Shown here piece after piece: positions 6,073 through 6,216 of a stretch of DNA of 6,216 bases (the first letter of the stretch is position 1; every line of letters starts with the position of its first letter). A program made the position numbers and the translations under genes. This DNA comes from Planctomycetota bacterium (lineage in GTDB: Bacteria; Planctomycetota; Phycisphaerae; Sedimentisphaerales; Anaerohalosphaeraceae): contig DAOVVQ010000232.1 in the NCBI GenBank assembly GCA_030637065.1, positions 1 to 6,216 on the forward strand, given 5' to 3'. The notes beneath the pieces are model-generated. The model did no database searches and was not told where the DNA came from. It was given only the letters and a program-made list of their open reading frames with translations.

Positions 6073-6176
6073 CTTAAAGTCTCCTTAAAATGCTGTTTTC
6101 GTAATCCAGAACAATTCCCCGCCAGTATATAGCGCGAAACGCCATTTGCCAGAAAAAACCGCTGGGCCGCAGCCAC
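6069..6176 (-). CDS. Possible 35-residue leader ORF overlapping the isomerase-like start
   Basis: A GTG codon at 6174-6176 is preceded by a perfect AGGAGG at 6185-6190 with eight bases of spacing. The frame stays open for 35 codons and ends at TGA (6069-6071), which overlaps the ATG of the isomerase-like gene as ATGA. An in-frame TAG lies ten codons upstream of the GTG, so it is not the tail of a longer gene. The peptide (starting MAAAQRFFLANG) resembles nothing I recognise. It could be a translationally coupled leader, but the gene already has its own strong Shine-Dalgarno site. A promoter candidate inside the ORF would bypass it, so a chance ORF is quite possible. Confidence 0.22.
   Translation of the reverse strand: MAAAQRFFLANGVSRYILAGNCSGLRKQHFKETLR
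6124..6152 (-). promoter_or_regulatory. Candidate promoter for the isomerase-oxidoreductase-ThuA-HEAT cluster
   Basis: On the minus strand TATACT (five of six to TATAAT) lies at 6124-6129 and CTGGCA (four of six to TTGACA) at 6147-6152, with a 17-base spacer. Transcription would start near 6117, leaving a leader of about 45 bases that holds the AAGGAG ribosome binding site. The bases around the -10 closely match those of the promoter at 592-620: the 13-base GTTTCGYGCTATA is shared with one difference. This supports both calls. Confidence 0.45.
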
Positions 6177-6216
6177 TAAGAAAACCTCCTGATGGCCTGC
6201 AATGAGCTAAACGCCA

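Noticed and set aside
1..6216. CRISPR array, tRNA, rRNA, riboswitch or transposase gene
   Set aside because: No regularly spaced repeats, tRNA-like cloverleaf with TTC loop, rRNA motifs or transposase motifs were found on reading the sequence.

Overview
The window looks like chromosomal DNA from an environmental bacterium with moderate GC content. The gene set suggests the Planctomycetota or a relative in the PVC group: Tat-exported Gfo/Idh/MocA oxidoreductases with the C-terminal ending common there, a ThuA-like protein, a xylose-isomerase-like TIM barrel and an exported HEAT-repeat protein. Phycisphaerae-like lineages would fit. This is inference from gene content and protein style; there is no rRNA or other marker to settle it.

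Layout. All convincing genes lie on the minus strand, so the reading order is from high to low coordinates. A sugar phosphate isomerase/epimerase-like protein (5080-6072) comes first. It is followed by a complete Tat-signal Gfo/Idh/MocA oxidoreductase (3639-4973), a ThuA-like protein with an export signal (2832-3593) and a secreted HEAT-repeat protein (802-2772). The last three are 45 and 59 bases apart and probably share a transcript; the first gene is separated by about 106 bases with a weak internal promoter candidate. A 268-base gap (534-801) carries short repeats and a good sigma70-type promoter for a second Gfo/Idh/MocA oxidoreductase, which is cut by the left edge of the window (1-533). 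The right-hand 144 bases hold a candidate promoter for the cluster and a possible 35-residue leader ORF that ends in an ATGA overlap with the first gene.

How the genes may work together. Gfo/Idh/MocA enzymes oxidise sugar hydroxyls with a bound nicotinamide cofactor. Xylose-isomerase-like partners act on the keto-sugars or keto-glycosides formed in known C-glycoside and 3-keto-glycoside pathways. ThuA is known beside a Gfo-type enzyme (ThuB) in rhizobial disaccharide use. The cluster is therefore best read as a carbohydrate oxidation or keto-glycoside processing locus, with substrate unknown. Two points stand out: the oxidoreductases, ThuA and HEAT proteins all appear to be exported while the isomerase-like protein has no signal, and the HEAT protein has no obvious catalytic role. 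No CRISPR array, tRNA, rRNA, integrase or transposase gene was seen.
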